From Cladorhizidae sp. MBARI D1340-BT2 (Eukaryota > Porifera > Demospongiae > Poecilosclerida > Cladorhizidae): 64,000 nucleotides of DNA. Position numbers and translations under genes: made by a program. Below are positions 52,431 to 64,000 of this stretch, in pieces. Under the pieces are notes generated by a model that did not search any database, was not told the origin of the DNA, and saw only the letters and a list, made by a program, of their open reading frames with translations. The DNA lies in NCBI GenBank assembly GCA_028752905.1, contig JAQNBH010000005.1, positions 2,528,328 through 2,592,327 of the forward strand, given 5' to 3'. Each line of letters begins with the position of its first letter. Position 1 is the stretch's first letter.

Positions 52431-55400
52431 AGAAACAGCATTGTGCAGGTCTGATATGCAATACCTGTAGCCTCCACTTGGAGTACTAGAAACAGCATTG
52501 TGCAGGTCTGATATGCAATACCTGTAGCCTCCACTTGGAGTACTAGAAACAGCATTGTGCAGGTCTGATATGCAATACCTGAGGCCTCAACTTGGAGTAC
52601 TAGAAACAGCATTGTGTAGGTCTGGTATGCAATACCTGAGGCCTCCACTTGGAGTACTAGAAACAGCATTGTGCAGGTCTGATATGCAATACCTGAGGCC
52701 TCCACTTGGAGTACTAGAAACAGCATTGTGTAGGTCTGATATGCAATACCTGAGGCCTCCACTTGGAGTACTAGAAACAGCATTGTGTAGGTCTGGTAGG
52801 CAATACCTGAGGCCTCCACTTGGAGTACTAGAAACAGCATTGTGCAGGTCTGATATGCAATACCTGTAGCTTCCACTTGGAGCACTAGAAACAGCATTGT
52901 GCAGGTCTGATATGCAATACCTGTAGCCTCCACTTGGAGGACTAGAAACAGCATTGTGCAGGTCTGATATGCAATATACCTGAGGCCTCCACTTGGAGTA
53001 CTAGAAACAGCATTGTGCAGGTCTGATATGCAATACCTGTAGCCTCCACTAGGAGTACTAGAAACAGCATTGTGCAGGTCTGATATGCAATACCTGTAGC
53101 CTCCACTTGGAGTACTAGAAACAGCATTGTGAAGGTCTGATATGCAATACCTGTAGCCTCCACTTGGAGTACTAGAAACAGCATTGTGCAGGTCTGATAT
53201 GCAATACCTGTAGCCTCCACTTGGAGTACTAGAAACAGCATTGTGCAGGTCTGATATGCAATACCTGTAGCCTCCACTAGGAGTACTAGAAACAGAATTG
53301 TGGAGGTCTGATATGCAATACCTGAGGCCTCCATTGTGCAGGTCTGATATGCAATACCTGTAGCCTCCACTTGGAGCACTAGAAACAGCATTGTGCAGGT
53401 CTGATATGCAATACCTGTAGCCTCCACTTGGAGCACTAGAAACAGCATTGTGCAGGTCTGATATGCAATACCTGAGGCCTCCACTAGGAGTACTAGAAAA
53501 AGCATTGTGCAGGTCTGATATGCAATACCTGAAGCCTCCACTTGGAGTACTAGAAACAGAATTGTGCAGGTCTGATATGCAATACCTGTAGCCTCCACTT
53601 GGAGTACTAGAAACAGCATTGTGTAGGTCTGGTAGGCAATACCTGAGGCCTCTACTTGGAGAACTAGAAACAGCATTGTGCAGGTCTGATATGCAATACC
53701 TGAAGCCTCCACTTGGAGTACTAGAAACAGCATTGTGCAGGTCTGATATGCAATACCTGTAGCCTCCACTTGGAGTACTAGAAACAGCATTGTGTAGGTC
53801 TGATATGTAATACCTGTAGCCTCCACTTGGAGTACTAGAAACAGCATTGTGCAGGTCTGGTATGCAATACCTGAGGCCTCCACTTGGAGTACTAGAAACA
53901 GCATTGTGTAGGTCTGATATGCAATACCTGAGGCCTCCACTTGGAGTACTAGAAACAGCATTGTGCAGGTCTGATATGCAATACCTGAGGCCTCCACTTG
54001 GAGTACCAGAAACAGCATTTTGGAGGTCTGGTATGCAATACCTGTAGCCTCCACTTGGAGTACTAGAAACAGCATTGTGGAGGTCTGATATGCAATACCT
54101 GAGGCCTCCACTAGGAGTACTAGAAACAGCATTGTGCAGGTCTGATATGCAATTCCTGAGGCCTCCACTTGGAGTACCAGAAACAGCATTGTGCAGGTCT
54201 GATATGCAATACCTGTAGCCTCCACTTGGAGTACTAGAAACAGCATTGTGCAGGTCTGATATGCAATACCTGAGGCCTCCACTAGGAGTACAAGAAACAG
54301 CATTGTGCAGGTCTGATATGCAATACCTGAGGCCTCCACTTGGAGTACTAGAAACAGCATTGTGCAGGTCTGATATGCAATACCTGAGGCCTCCACTTGG
54401 AGTACTAGAAACAGCATTGTGCAGGTCTGATATGCAATACCTGTAGCCTCCACTTGGAGTACTAGAAACAGCATTGTTGTAGGTCTGATATGCAATACCT
54501 GAAGCCTCCACTTGGAGTACTAGAAACAGCATTGTGCAGGTCTGATATGCAATACCTGTACCCTCCACTTGGAGTACTAGAAACAGCATTGTGCAGGTCT
54601 GATATGCAATACCTGAGGCCTCCACTAGGAGTACTAGAAACAGCATTGTGCAGGTCTGATATGCAATACCTGTAGCCTCCACTTGGAGTACTAGAAACAG
54701 CATTGTGCAGGTCTGATATGCAATACCTGAGGCCTCCACTAGGAGTACTAGAAACAGCATTGTGCAGGTCTGATATGCAATACCTGTAGCCTCCACTTGG
54801 AGTACTAGAAACAGCATTGTGCAGGTCTGATATGCAATACCTGAGGCCTCCACTAGGAGTACTAGAAACAGCATTGTGCAGGTCTGATATGCAATACCTG
54901 TAGCCTCCACTTGGAGGACTAGAAACAGCATTGTGCAGGTCTGATATGCAATACCTGAGGCCTCCACTTGGAGTACTAGAAACAGCATTGTGGAGGTCTG
55001 ATATGCAATACCTGTAGCCTCCACTTGGAGTACTAGAAACAGCATTGTGCAGGTCTGATATGCAATACCTGTAGCCTCCACTTGGAGTACTAGAAACAGC
55101 ATTGTGCAGGTCTGATATGCAATACCTGTAGCCTCCACTTGGAGTACTAGAAACAGAATTGTGCAGGTCTGATATGCAATACCTGTAGCCTCCACTTGGA
55201 GTACTAGAAACAGCATTGTGTAGGTCTGGTAGGCAATACCTGAGGCCTCTACTTGGAGAACTAGAAACAGCATTGTGCAGGTCTGATATGCAATACCTGA
55301 AGCCTCCACTTGGAGTACTAGAAACAGCATTGTGCAGGTCTGATATGCAATACCTGTAGCCTCCACTTGGAGTACTAGAAACAGCATTGTGTAGGTCTGA

Positions 55401-56086
55401 TATGTAATACCTGTAGCCTCCACTTGGAGTACTAGAAACAGCATTGTGCAGGTCTGGTATGCAATACCTGAGGCCTCCACTTGGAGTACTAGAAACAGCA
55501 TTGTGTAGGTCTGATATGCAATACCTGAGGCCTCCACTTGGAGTACTAGAAACAGCATTGTGCAGGTCTGATATGCAATACCTGAGGCCTCCACTTGGAG
55601 TACCAGAAACAGCATTTTGGAGGTCTGGTATGCAATACCTGTAGCCTCCACTTGGAGTACTAGAAACAGCATTGTGGAGGTCTGATATGCAATACCTGAG
55701 GCCTCCACTAGGAGTACTAGAAACAGCATTGTGCAGGTCTGATATGCAATTCCTGAGGCCTCCACTTGGAGTACCAGAAACAGCATTGTGCAGGTCTGAT
55801 ATGCAATACCTGTAGCCTCCACTTGGAGTACTAGAAACAGCATTGTGCAGGTCTGATATGCAATACCTGAGGCCTCCACTAGGAGTACAAGAAACAGCAT
55901 TGTGCAGGTCTGATATGCAATACCTGAGGCCTCCACTTGGAGTACTAGAAACAGCATTGTGCAGGTCTGATATGCAATACCTGAGGCCTCCACTTGGAGT
56001 ACTAGAAACAGCATTGTGCAGGTCTGATATGCAATACCTGTAGCCTCCACTTGGAGTACTAGAAACAGCATTGTTGTAGGTCTGAT

Positions 56087-59000
56087 ATGCAATACCTGAA
56101 GCCTCCACTTGGAGTACTAGAAACAGCATTGTGCAGGTCTGATATGCAATACCTGTACCCTCCACTTGGAGTACTAGAAACAGCATTGTGCAGGTCTGAT
56201 ATGCAATACCTGAGGCCTCCACTAGGAGTACTAGAAACAGCATTGTGCAGGTCTGATATGCAATACCTGTAGCCTCCACTTGGAGTACTAGAAACAGCAT
56301 TGTGCAGGTCTGATATGCAATACCTGAGGCCTCCACTAGGAGTACTAGAAACAGCATTGTGCAGGTCTGATATGCAATACCTGTAGCCTCCACTTGGAGT
56401 ACTAGAAACAGCATTGTGCAGGTCTGATATGCAATACCTGAGGCCTCCACTAGGAGTACTAGAAACAGCATTGTGCAGGTCTGATATGCAATACCTGTAG
56501 CCTCCACTTGGAGGACTAGAAACAGCATTGTGCAGGTCTGATATGCAATACCTGAGGCCTCCACTTGGAGTACTAGAAACAGCATTGTGGAGGTCTGATA
56601 TGCAATACCTGTAGCCTCCACTTGGAGTACTAGAAACAGCATTGTGCAGGTCTGATATGCAATACCTGTAGCCTCCACTTGGAGTACTAGAAACAGCATT
56701 GTGCAGGTCTGATATGCAATACCTGTAGCCTCCACTTGGAGTACTAGAAACAGCATTGTGCAGGTCTGATATGCAATACCTGTAGCCTCCACTTGGAGTA
56801 CTAGAAACAGCATTGTGCAGGTCTGATATGCAACACCTGTAGCCTCCACTTGGAGCACTAGAAACAGCATTGTGTAGGTCTGATATGCAATACCTGAGGC
56901 CTCCACTTGGAGCACTAGAAACAGCATTGTGCAGGTCTGATATGCAATACCTGAGGCCTCCACTTGGAGTACTAGAAACAGCATTGTGCAGGTCTGATAT
57001 GCAATACCTGTAGCCTCCACTTGGAGTACTAGAAACAGCATTGTTGTAGGTCTGATATGCAATACCTGAAGCCTCCACTTGGAGTACTAGAAACAGCATT
57101 GTGCAGGTCTGATATGCAATACCTGTACCCTCCACTTGGAGTACTAGAAACAGCATTGTGCAGGTCTGATATGCAATACCTGAGGCCTCCACTAGGAGTA
57201 CTAGAAACAGCATTGTGCAGGTCTGATATGCAATACCTGTAGCCTCCACTTGGAGTACTAGAAACAGCATTGTGCAGGTCTGATATGCAATACCTGAGGC
57301 CTCCACTAGGAGTACTAGAAACAGCATTGTGCAGGTCTGATATGCAATACCTGTAGCCTCCACTTGGAATACTAGAAACAGCATTGTGCAGGTCTGATAT
57401 GCAATACCTGAGGCCTCCACTAGGAGTACTAGAAACAGCATTGTGCAGGTCTGATATGCAATACCTGTAGCCTCCACTTGGAGGACTAGAAACAGCATTG
57501 TGCAGGTCTGATATGCAATACCTGAGGCCTCCACTTGGAGTACTAGAAACAGCATTGTGGAGGTCTGATATGCAATACCTGTAGCCTCCACTTGGAGTAC
57601 TAGAAACAGCATTGTGCAGGTCTGATATGCAATACCTGTAGCCTCCACTTGGAGTACTAGAAACAGCATTGTGCAGGTCTGATATGCAATACCTGTAGCC
57701 TCCACTTGGAGTACTAGAAACAGCATTGTGCAGGTCTGATATGCAATACCTGTAGCCTCCACTTGGAGTACTAGAAACAGCATTGTGCAGGTCTGATATG
57801 CAACACCTGTAGCCTCCACTTGGAGCACTAGAAACAGCATTGTGTAGGTCTGATATGCAATACCTGAGGCCTCCACTTGGAGCACTAGAAACAGCATTGT
57901 GCAGGTCTGATATGCAATACCTGTAGCCTCCACTTGGAGCACTAGAAACAGCATTGTGCAGGTCTGATATGCAATACCTGTAGCCTCCACTTGGAGTACT
58001 AGAAACAGCATTGTGCAGGTCTGATATGCAATACCTGTAGCCTCCACTTGGAGTACTAGAAACAGCATTGTGCAGGTCTGATATGCAATACCTGTAGCCT
58101 CCACTTGGAGCACTAGAAACAGCATTGTGCAGGTCTGATATGCAATACCTGAGGCCTCCACTAGGAGTACTAGAAACAACATTGTGCAGGTCTGATATGC
58201 AATACCTGAAGCCTCCACTTGGAGTACTAGAAACAGAATTGTGCAGGTCTGATATGCAATACCTGTAGCCTCCACTTGGAGTACTAGAAACAGCATTGTG
58301 TAAGTCTGGTAGGCAATACCTGAGGCCTCTACTTGGAGAACTAGAAACAGCATTGTGCAGATCTGATATGCAATACCTGTAGCCTCCACTTGGAGTACTA
58401 GAAACAGCATTGTGCAGGTCTGATATGCAATACCTGTAGCCTCCACTTGGAGTACTAGAAACAGCATTGTGGAGGTCTGATATGCAATACCTGTAGCCTC
58501 CACTTGGAGTACTAGAAACAGCATTGTGCAGGTCTGGTATGCAATACCTGAGGCCTCCAGTAGGAGTACTAGAAACAGCATTGTGCAAGTCTGATATGCA
58601 ATACCTGTAGCCTCCACTTGGAGTACTAGAAACAGCATTGTGCAGGTCTGGTATGCAATACCTGAGGCCTCCAGTAGGAGTACTAGAAACAGCATTGAGC
58701 AGGTCTGATATGCAATACCTGAGGCCTCCACTTGGAGTACTAGAAACAGCATTGTGCAGGTCTGATATGCAATACCTGTAGCCTCCACTTGGAGTACTAG
58801 AAACAGCATTGTGCAGATCTGATATGCAATACCTGTAGCCTCCACTTGGAGTACTAGAAACAGCATTGTGCAGGTCTGATATGCAATACCTGTAGCCTCC
58901 ACTTGGAGTACTAGAAACAGCATTGTGCAGGTCTGATATGCAATACCTGAGGCCTCCACTTGGAGTACTAGAAACAGCATTGTGTAGGTCTGATAGATAT

Positions 59001-62000
59001 GCAATACCTGTAGCCTCCACTTGGAGTACTAGAAACAGCATTGTGCAGGTCTGATATGCAATACCTGAGGCCTCCACTTGGAGCCTAGAAACAGCATTGT
59101 GCAGGTCTTATATGCAATACCTGAGGCCTCCACTAGGAGTACTAGAAACAGCATTGTGCAGGTCTGATATGCAATACCTGTAGCCTCCACTTGGAGGACT
59201 AGAAACAGCATTGTGCAGGTCTGATATGCAATACCTGAGGCCTCCACTTGGAGTACTAGAAACAGCATTGTGGAGGTCTGATATGCAATACCTGTAGCCT
59301 CCACTTGGAGTACTAGAAACAGCATTGTGCAGGTCTGATATGCAATACCTGTAGCCTCCACTTGGAGTACTAGAAACAGCATTGTGCAGGTCTGATATGC
59401 AATACCTGTAGCCTCCACTTGGAGTACTAGAAACAGAATTGTGCAGGTCTGATATGCAATACCTGTAGCCTCCACTTGGAGTACTAGAAACAGCATTGTG
59501 TAGGTCTGGTAGGCAATACCTGAGGCCTCTACTTGGAGAACTAGAAACAGCATTGTGCAGGTCTGATATGCAATACCTGAAGCCTCCACTTGGAGTACTA
59601 GAAACAGCATTGTGCAGGTCTGATATGCAATACCTGTAGCCTCCACTTGGAGTACTAGAAACAGCATTGTGTAGGTCTGATATGTAATACCTGTAGCCTC
59701 CACTTGGAGTACTAGAAACAGCATTGTGCAGGTCTGGTATGCAATACCTGAGGCCTCCACTTGGAGTACTAGAAACAGCATTGTGTAGGTCTGATATGCA
59801 ATACCTGAGGCCTCCACTTGGAGTACTAGAAACAGCATTGTGCAGGTCTGATATGCAATACCTGAGGCCTCCACTTGGAGTACCAGAAACAGCATTTTGG
59901 AGGTCTGGTATGCAATACCTGTAGCCTCCACTTGGAGTACTAGAAACAGCATTGTGGAGGTCTGATATGCAATACCTGAGGCCTCCACTAGGAGTACTAG
60001 AAACAGCATTGTGCAGGTCTGATATGCAATTCCTGAGGCCTCCACTTGGAGTACCAGAAACAGCATTGTGCAGGTCTGATATGCAATACCTGTAGCCTCC
60101 ACTTGGAGTACTAGAAACAGCATTGTGCAGGTCTGATATGCAATACCTGAGGCCTCCACTAGGAGTACAAGAAACAGCATTGTGCAGGTCTGATATGCAA
60201 TACCTGAGGCCTCCACTTGGAGTACTAGAAACAGCATTGTGCAGGTCTGATATGCAATACCTGAGGCCTCCACTTGGAGTACTAGAAACAGCATTGTGCA
60301 GGTCTGATATGCAATACCTGTAGCCTCCACTTGGAGTACTAGAAACAGCATTGTTGTAGGTCTGATATGCAATACCTGAAGCCTCCACTTGGAGTACTAG
60401 AAACAGCATTGTGCAGGTCTGATATGCAATACCTGTACCCTCCACTTGGAGTACTAGAAACAGCATTGTGCAGGTCTGATATGCAATACCTGAGGCCTCC
60501 ACTAGGAGTACTAGAAACAGCATTGTGCAGGTCTGATATGCAATACCTGTAGCCTCCACTTGGAGTACTAGAAACAGCATTGTGCAGGTCTGATATGCAA
60601 TACCTGAGGCCTCCACTAGGAGTACTAGAAACAGCATTGTGCAGGTCTGATATGCAATACCTGTAGCCTCCACTTGGAGTACTAGAAACAGCATTGTGCA
60701 GGTCTGATATGCAATACCTGAGGCCTCCACTAGGAGTACTAGAAACAGCATTGTGCAGGTCTGATATGCAATACCTGTAGCCTCCACTTGGAGGACTAGA
60801 AACAGCATTGTGCAGGTCTGATATGCAATACCTGAGGCCTCCACTTGGAGTACTAGAAACAGCATTGTGGAGGTCTGATATGCAATACCTGTAGCCTCCA
60901 CTTGGAGTACTAGAAACAGCATTGTGCAGGTCTGATATGCAATACCTGTAGCCTCCACTTGGAGTACTAGAAACAGCATTGTGCAGGTCTGATATGCAAT
61001 ACCTGTAGCCTCCACTTGGAGTACTAGAAACAGCATTGTGCAGGTCTGATATGCAATACCTGTAGCCTCCACTTGGAGTACTAGAAACAGCATTGTGCAG
61101 GTCTGATATGCAACACCTGTAGCCTCCACTTGGAGCACTAGAAACAGCATTGTGTAGGTCTGATATGCAATACCTGAGGCCTCCACTTGGAGCACTAGAA
61201 ACAGCATTGTGCAGGTCTGATATGCAATACCTGAGGCCTCCACTTGGAGTACTAGAAACAGCATTGTGCAGGTCTGATATGCAATACCTGTAGCCTCCAC
61301 TTGGAGTACTAGAAACAGCATTGTTGTAGGTCTGATATGCAATACCTGAAGCCTCCACTTGGAGTACTAGAAACAGCATTGTGCAGGTCTGATATGCAAT
61401 ACCTGTACCCTCCACTTGGAGTACTAGAAACAGCATTGTGCAGGTCTGATATGCAATACCTGAGGCCTCCACTAGGAGTACTAGAAACAGCATTGTGCAG
61501 GTCTGATATGCAATACCTGTAGCCTCCACTTGGAGTACTAGAAACAGCATTGTGCAGGTCTGATATGCAATACCTGAGGCCTCCACTAGGAGTACTAGAA
61601 ACAGCATTGTGCAGGTCTGATATGCAATACCTGTAGCCTCCACTTGGAGTACTAGAAACAGCATTGTGCAGGTCTGATATGCAATACCTGAGGCCTCCAC
61701 TAGGAGTACTAGAAACAGCATTGTGCAGGTCTGATATGCAATACCTGTAGCCTCCACTTGGAGGACTAGAAACAGCATTGTGCAGGTCTGATATGCAATA
61801 CCTGAGGCCTCCACTTGGAGTACTAGAAACAGCATTGTGGAGGTCTGATATGCAATACCTGTAGCCTCCACTTGGAGTACTAGAAACAGCATTGTGCAGG
61901 TCTGATATGCAATACCTGTAGCCTCCACTTGGAGTACTAGAAACAGCATTGTGCAGGTCTGATATGCAATACCTGTAGCCTCCACTTGGAGTACTAGAAA

Positions 62001-63380
62001 CAGCATTGTGCAGGTCTGATATGCAATACCTGTAGCCTCCACTTGGAGTACTAGAAACAGCATTGTGCAGGTCTGATATGCAACACCTGTAGCCTCCACT
62101 TGGAGCACTAGAAACAGCATTGTGTAGGTCTGATATGCAATACCTGAGGCCTCCACTTGGAGCACTAGAAACAGCATTGTGCAGGTCTGATATGCAATAC
62201 CTGTAGCCTCCACTTGGAGCACTAGAAACAGCATTGTGCAGGTCTGATATGCAATACCTGTAGCCTCCACTTGGAGTACTAGAAACAGCATTGTGCAGGT
62301 CTGATATGCAATACCTGTAGCCTCCACTTGGAGTACTAGAAACAGCATTGTGCAGGTCTGATATGCAATACCTGTAGCCTCCACTTGGAGCACTAGAAAC
62401 AGCATTGTGCAGGTCTGATATGCAATACCTGAGGCCTCCACTAGGAGTACTAGAAACAACATTGTGCAGGTCTGATATGCAATACCTGAAGCCTCCACTT
62501 GGAGTACTAGAAACAGAATTGTGCAGGTCTGATATGCAATACCTGTAGCCTCCACTTGGAGTACTAGAAACAGCATTGTGTAAGTCTGGTAGGCAATACC
62601 TGAGGCCTCTACTTGGAGAACTAGAAACAGCATTGTGCAGATCTGATATGCAATACCTGTAGCCTCCACTTGGAGTACTAGAAACAGCATTGTGCAGGTC
62701 TGATATGCAATACCTGTAGCCTCCACTTGGAGTACTAGAAACAGCATTGTGGAGGTCTGATATGCAATACCTGTAGCCTCCACTTGGAGTACTAGAAACA
62801 GCATTGTGCAGGTCTGGTATGCAATACCTGAGGCCTCCAGTAGGAGTACTAGAAACAGCATTGTGCAAGTCTGATATGCAATACCTGTAGCCTCCACTTG
62901 GAGTACTAGAAACAGCATTGTGCAGGTCTGGTATGCAATACCTGAGGCCTCCAGTAGGAGTACTAGAAACAGCATTGAGCAGGTCTGATATGCAATACCT
63001 GAGGCCTCCACTTGGAGTACTAGAAACAGCATTGTGCAGGTCTGATATGCAATACCTGTAGCCTCCACTTGGAGTACTAGAAACAGCATTGTGCAGATCT
63101 GATATGCAATACCTGTAGCCTCCACTTGGAGTACTAGAAACAGCATTGTGCAGGTCTGATATGCAATACCTGTAGCCTCCACTTGGAGTACTAGAAACAG
63201 CATTGTGCAGGTCTGATATGCAATACCTGAGGCCTCCACTTGGAGTACTAGAAACAGCATTGTGTAGGTCTGATAGATATGCAATACCTGTAGCCTCCAC
63301 TTGGAGTACTAGAAACAGCATTGTGCAGGTCTGATATGCAATACCTGAGGCCTCCACTTGGAGCCTAGAAACAGCATTGT
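56087..63380. repeat. 75-monomer (4,280-bp) higher-order repeat, second pair
   Basis: Offsets of exactly 4,280 link TTGTTGTAGG markers 56,087 to 60,367 and 57,057 to 61,337, and CTGATAGATATGC markers 58,990 to 63,270. The value is 75 x 57 + 5, from +1, +1, +4 and -1 indels. Copy-specific changes include CTTGGAATACTAG near 57,369, GTCTTATATGC near 59,109 and an AAGACCTG-strand change near 59,067. Beyond about 63,380 the second member follows the sequence seen at 47,980, not that at 59,100. Confidence 0.87.
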
Positions 63381-64000
63381 GCAGGTCTGATATGCAATAC
63401 CTGTAGCCTCCACTTGGAGTACTAGAAACAGCATTGTGGAGGTCTGGTATGCAATACCTGAGGCCTCCAATTGGAGTACTAGAAACAGCATTGTGCAGGT
63501 CTGATATGCAATACCTGTAGCCTCCACTTGGAGTACTAGAAACAGCATTGTGCAGGTCTGATATGCAATACCTGAGGCCTCCACTTGGAGTACTAGAAAC
63601 AGCATTGTGCAGGTCTGATATGCAATACCTGTAGCCTCCACTTGGAGTACTAGAAACAGCATTGTGCAGATCTGGTATGCAATACCTGTAGCCTCCACTT
63701 GGAGTACTAGAAACAGCATTGTGCAGGTCTGATATGCAATACCTGAGGCCTCCACTTGGAGTACTAGAAACAGCATTGTGCAGATCTGATATGCAATACC
63801 TGTAGCCTCCACTTGGAGTACTAGAAACAGCATTGTGCAGGTCTGATATGCAATACCTGTAGCCTCCACTTGGAGTACTAGAAACAGCATTGTGCAGGTC
63901 TGATATGCAATACCTGTAGCCTCCACTAGGAGTACTAGAAACAGCATTGTGCAGGTCTGATATGCAATACCTGTAGCCTCCACTTGGAGTACTAGAAACA

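Larger units (their letters stand above)
19561..53364. repeat. Short (36-bp) monomers with a 21-bp deletion, nine copies
   Basis: At 19,561, 23,757, 26,521, 29,692, 29,728, 31,644, 35,384, 38,329 and 53,329 CTCCA runs straight into TTGTGCAGG, skipping the GGAGTACTAGAAAC part. At every site the preceding monomer, or for 29,728 the preceding short pair, carries CAGAATTGTGGAGG. That linkage shows one deletion event later copied around by block duplication. At 29,692/29,728 the short monomer is itself tandemly doubled with 36-bp spacing. The coordinates span the first to last copy. Confidence 0.88.
17062..64000. repeat. 57-bp satellite array (about 820 monomers, at least 46.9 kb)
   Basis: An example monomer is 17,121-17,177; it contains GTACTAGAAACAGCATTG, CAGGTCTGATATGCAATACC and AGGCCTCCACTTGGA. 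The left edge monomer is diverged (GTGTCGGTCTGGG near 17,081) and the right end leaves the window. Two main classes alternate irregularly, CTGAGGCC and CTGTAGCC, with rarer CTGAAGCC and CTGTGGCC; CACTTGG versus CACTAGG is a second common switch. All monomers have one orientation. Nineteen codons per monomer and no stop in two minus-strand frames produce open stretches of up to about 2,700 codons. Variants do not favour either frame, and 1-, 2- and 4-bp indels swap them, so coding is not supported. By position it probably lies in the intron upstream of the Sfi1-type exon. No known satellite family was recognised. Confidence 0.97.
38150..64000. repeat. About 15-kb tandem superblock, one full copy and most of a second
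   Basis: The variant order from about 38,150 to 48,600 recurs from about 53,150 to the window end. At 38,281-38,640 and 53,281-53,640 the match is base for base at an offset of exactly 15,000, including the rare TAGAAAAAGC (near 38,496 and 53,496). After 38,690 the offset is 15,171 (three extra monomers in copy two), and after about 41,600 it is 15,399 (four more). The TTGTTGTAGG markers at 39,319, 40,916, 41,658, 44,968 and 45,938 pair with 54,490, 56,087, 57,057, 60,367 and 61,337. The region 63,361-64,000 matches 47,961-48,600. Copy two starts where copy one ends, as expected of a tandem duplication. Confidence 0.88.

Noticed and set aside
17079..61522. Repeated 61-104 codon plus-strand frames beginning MCRSDMQYL or MQYLKPPL
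   Set aside because: They are stretches of CTGAGG-class monomers and end wherever a CTGTAG-class monomer places TAG in frame. They are by-products of monomer order.
17054..63983. Many minus-strand open frames of 400-2,700 codons with 19-residue repeats
   Set aside because: The 57-bp monomer is a multiple of three without stops in two frames; variants and indels show no preference for either frame, and the same DNA is open in both.
1..64000. Centromeric or telomeric satellite
   Set aside because: No telomere repeat is seen. Higher-order structure alone does not define a centromere, and an exon with intact splice sites between the arrays suggests a genic location.

Overview
This window is eukaryotic, almost certainly animal, and about 95% of it is head-to-tail satellite or minisatellite DNA. 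The evidence is one short open exon flanked by good splice sites, a TTAA-bounded piggyBac-type transposon remnant, CpG-decay patterns typical of a methylated genome, and no compact gene order. I cannot name the species. No complete gene is present. The very long open frames on the minus strand across 17-64 kb come from a 57-bp (19-codon) monomer that lacks stops in two frames, so they are not annotated as genes.

Layout: 1-12,886 is a 55-bp satellite (about 233 monomers, entering from the left edge) with nested higher-order repeats of 40, 48 and 53 monomers. 12,887-14,400 is mostly unique DNA and holds a decayed piggyBac-like element at 13,348-14,301, flanked by TTAA, with a frameshifted remnant of the transposase N-terminus. 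14,401-14,821 is a small array of about 56-60 bp monomers carrying AATAAA hexamers, followed by a GT-rich tract. 15,012-16,081 is a 36-copy 30-bp minisatellite, then a 15-G run, and 16,160-16,546 is a 22-bp minisatellite. 16,547-17,061 is unique DNA with a 195-nt minus-strand exon (16,811-17,005) encoding Sfi1-type centrin-binding repeats. 17,062-64,000 is a 57-bp satellite of about 820 monomers that leaves the window on the right.

Interpretation: the exon has an acceptor on the 57-mer side and a donor on the 22-mer side. The 57-bp satellite therefore probably lies in the intron upstream of this exon of an SFI1-like gene, and the 22/30-bp arrays lie in the next intron. If so, at least 47 kb of satellite is transcribed as pre-mRNA. 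The 57-bp array is hierarchical: monomers form 8-, 15-, 35-, 49-, 66- and 75-monomer blocks, and a block of about 15 kb starting near 38,150 begins again near 53,150. Indel bookkeeping makes these block lengths exact (for example 75 x 57 + 5 = 4,280). The most notable signals are this hierarchy, the splice-site-like motifs carried by most 57-mers in the sense orientation of the exon, and the CACGTG to CATGTG/CACATG decay in the 30-mer.
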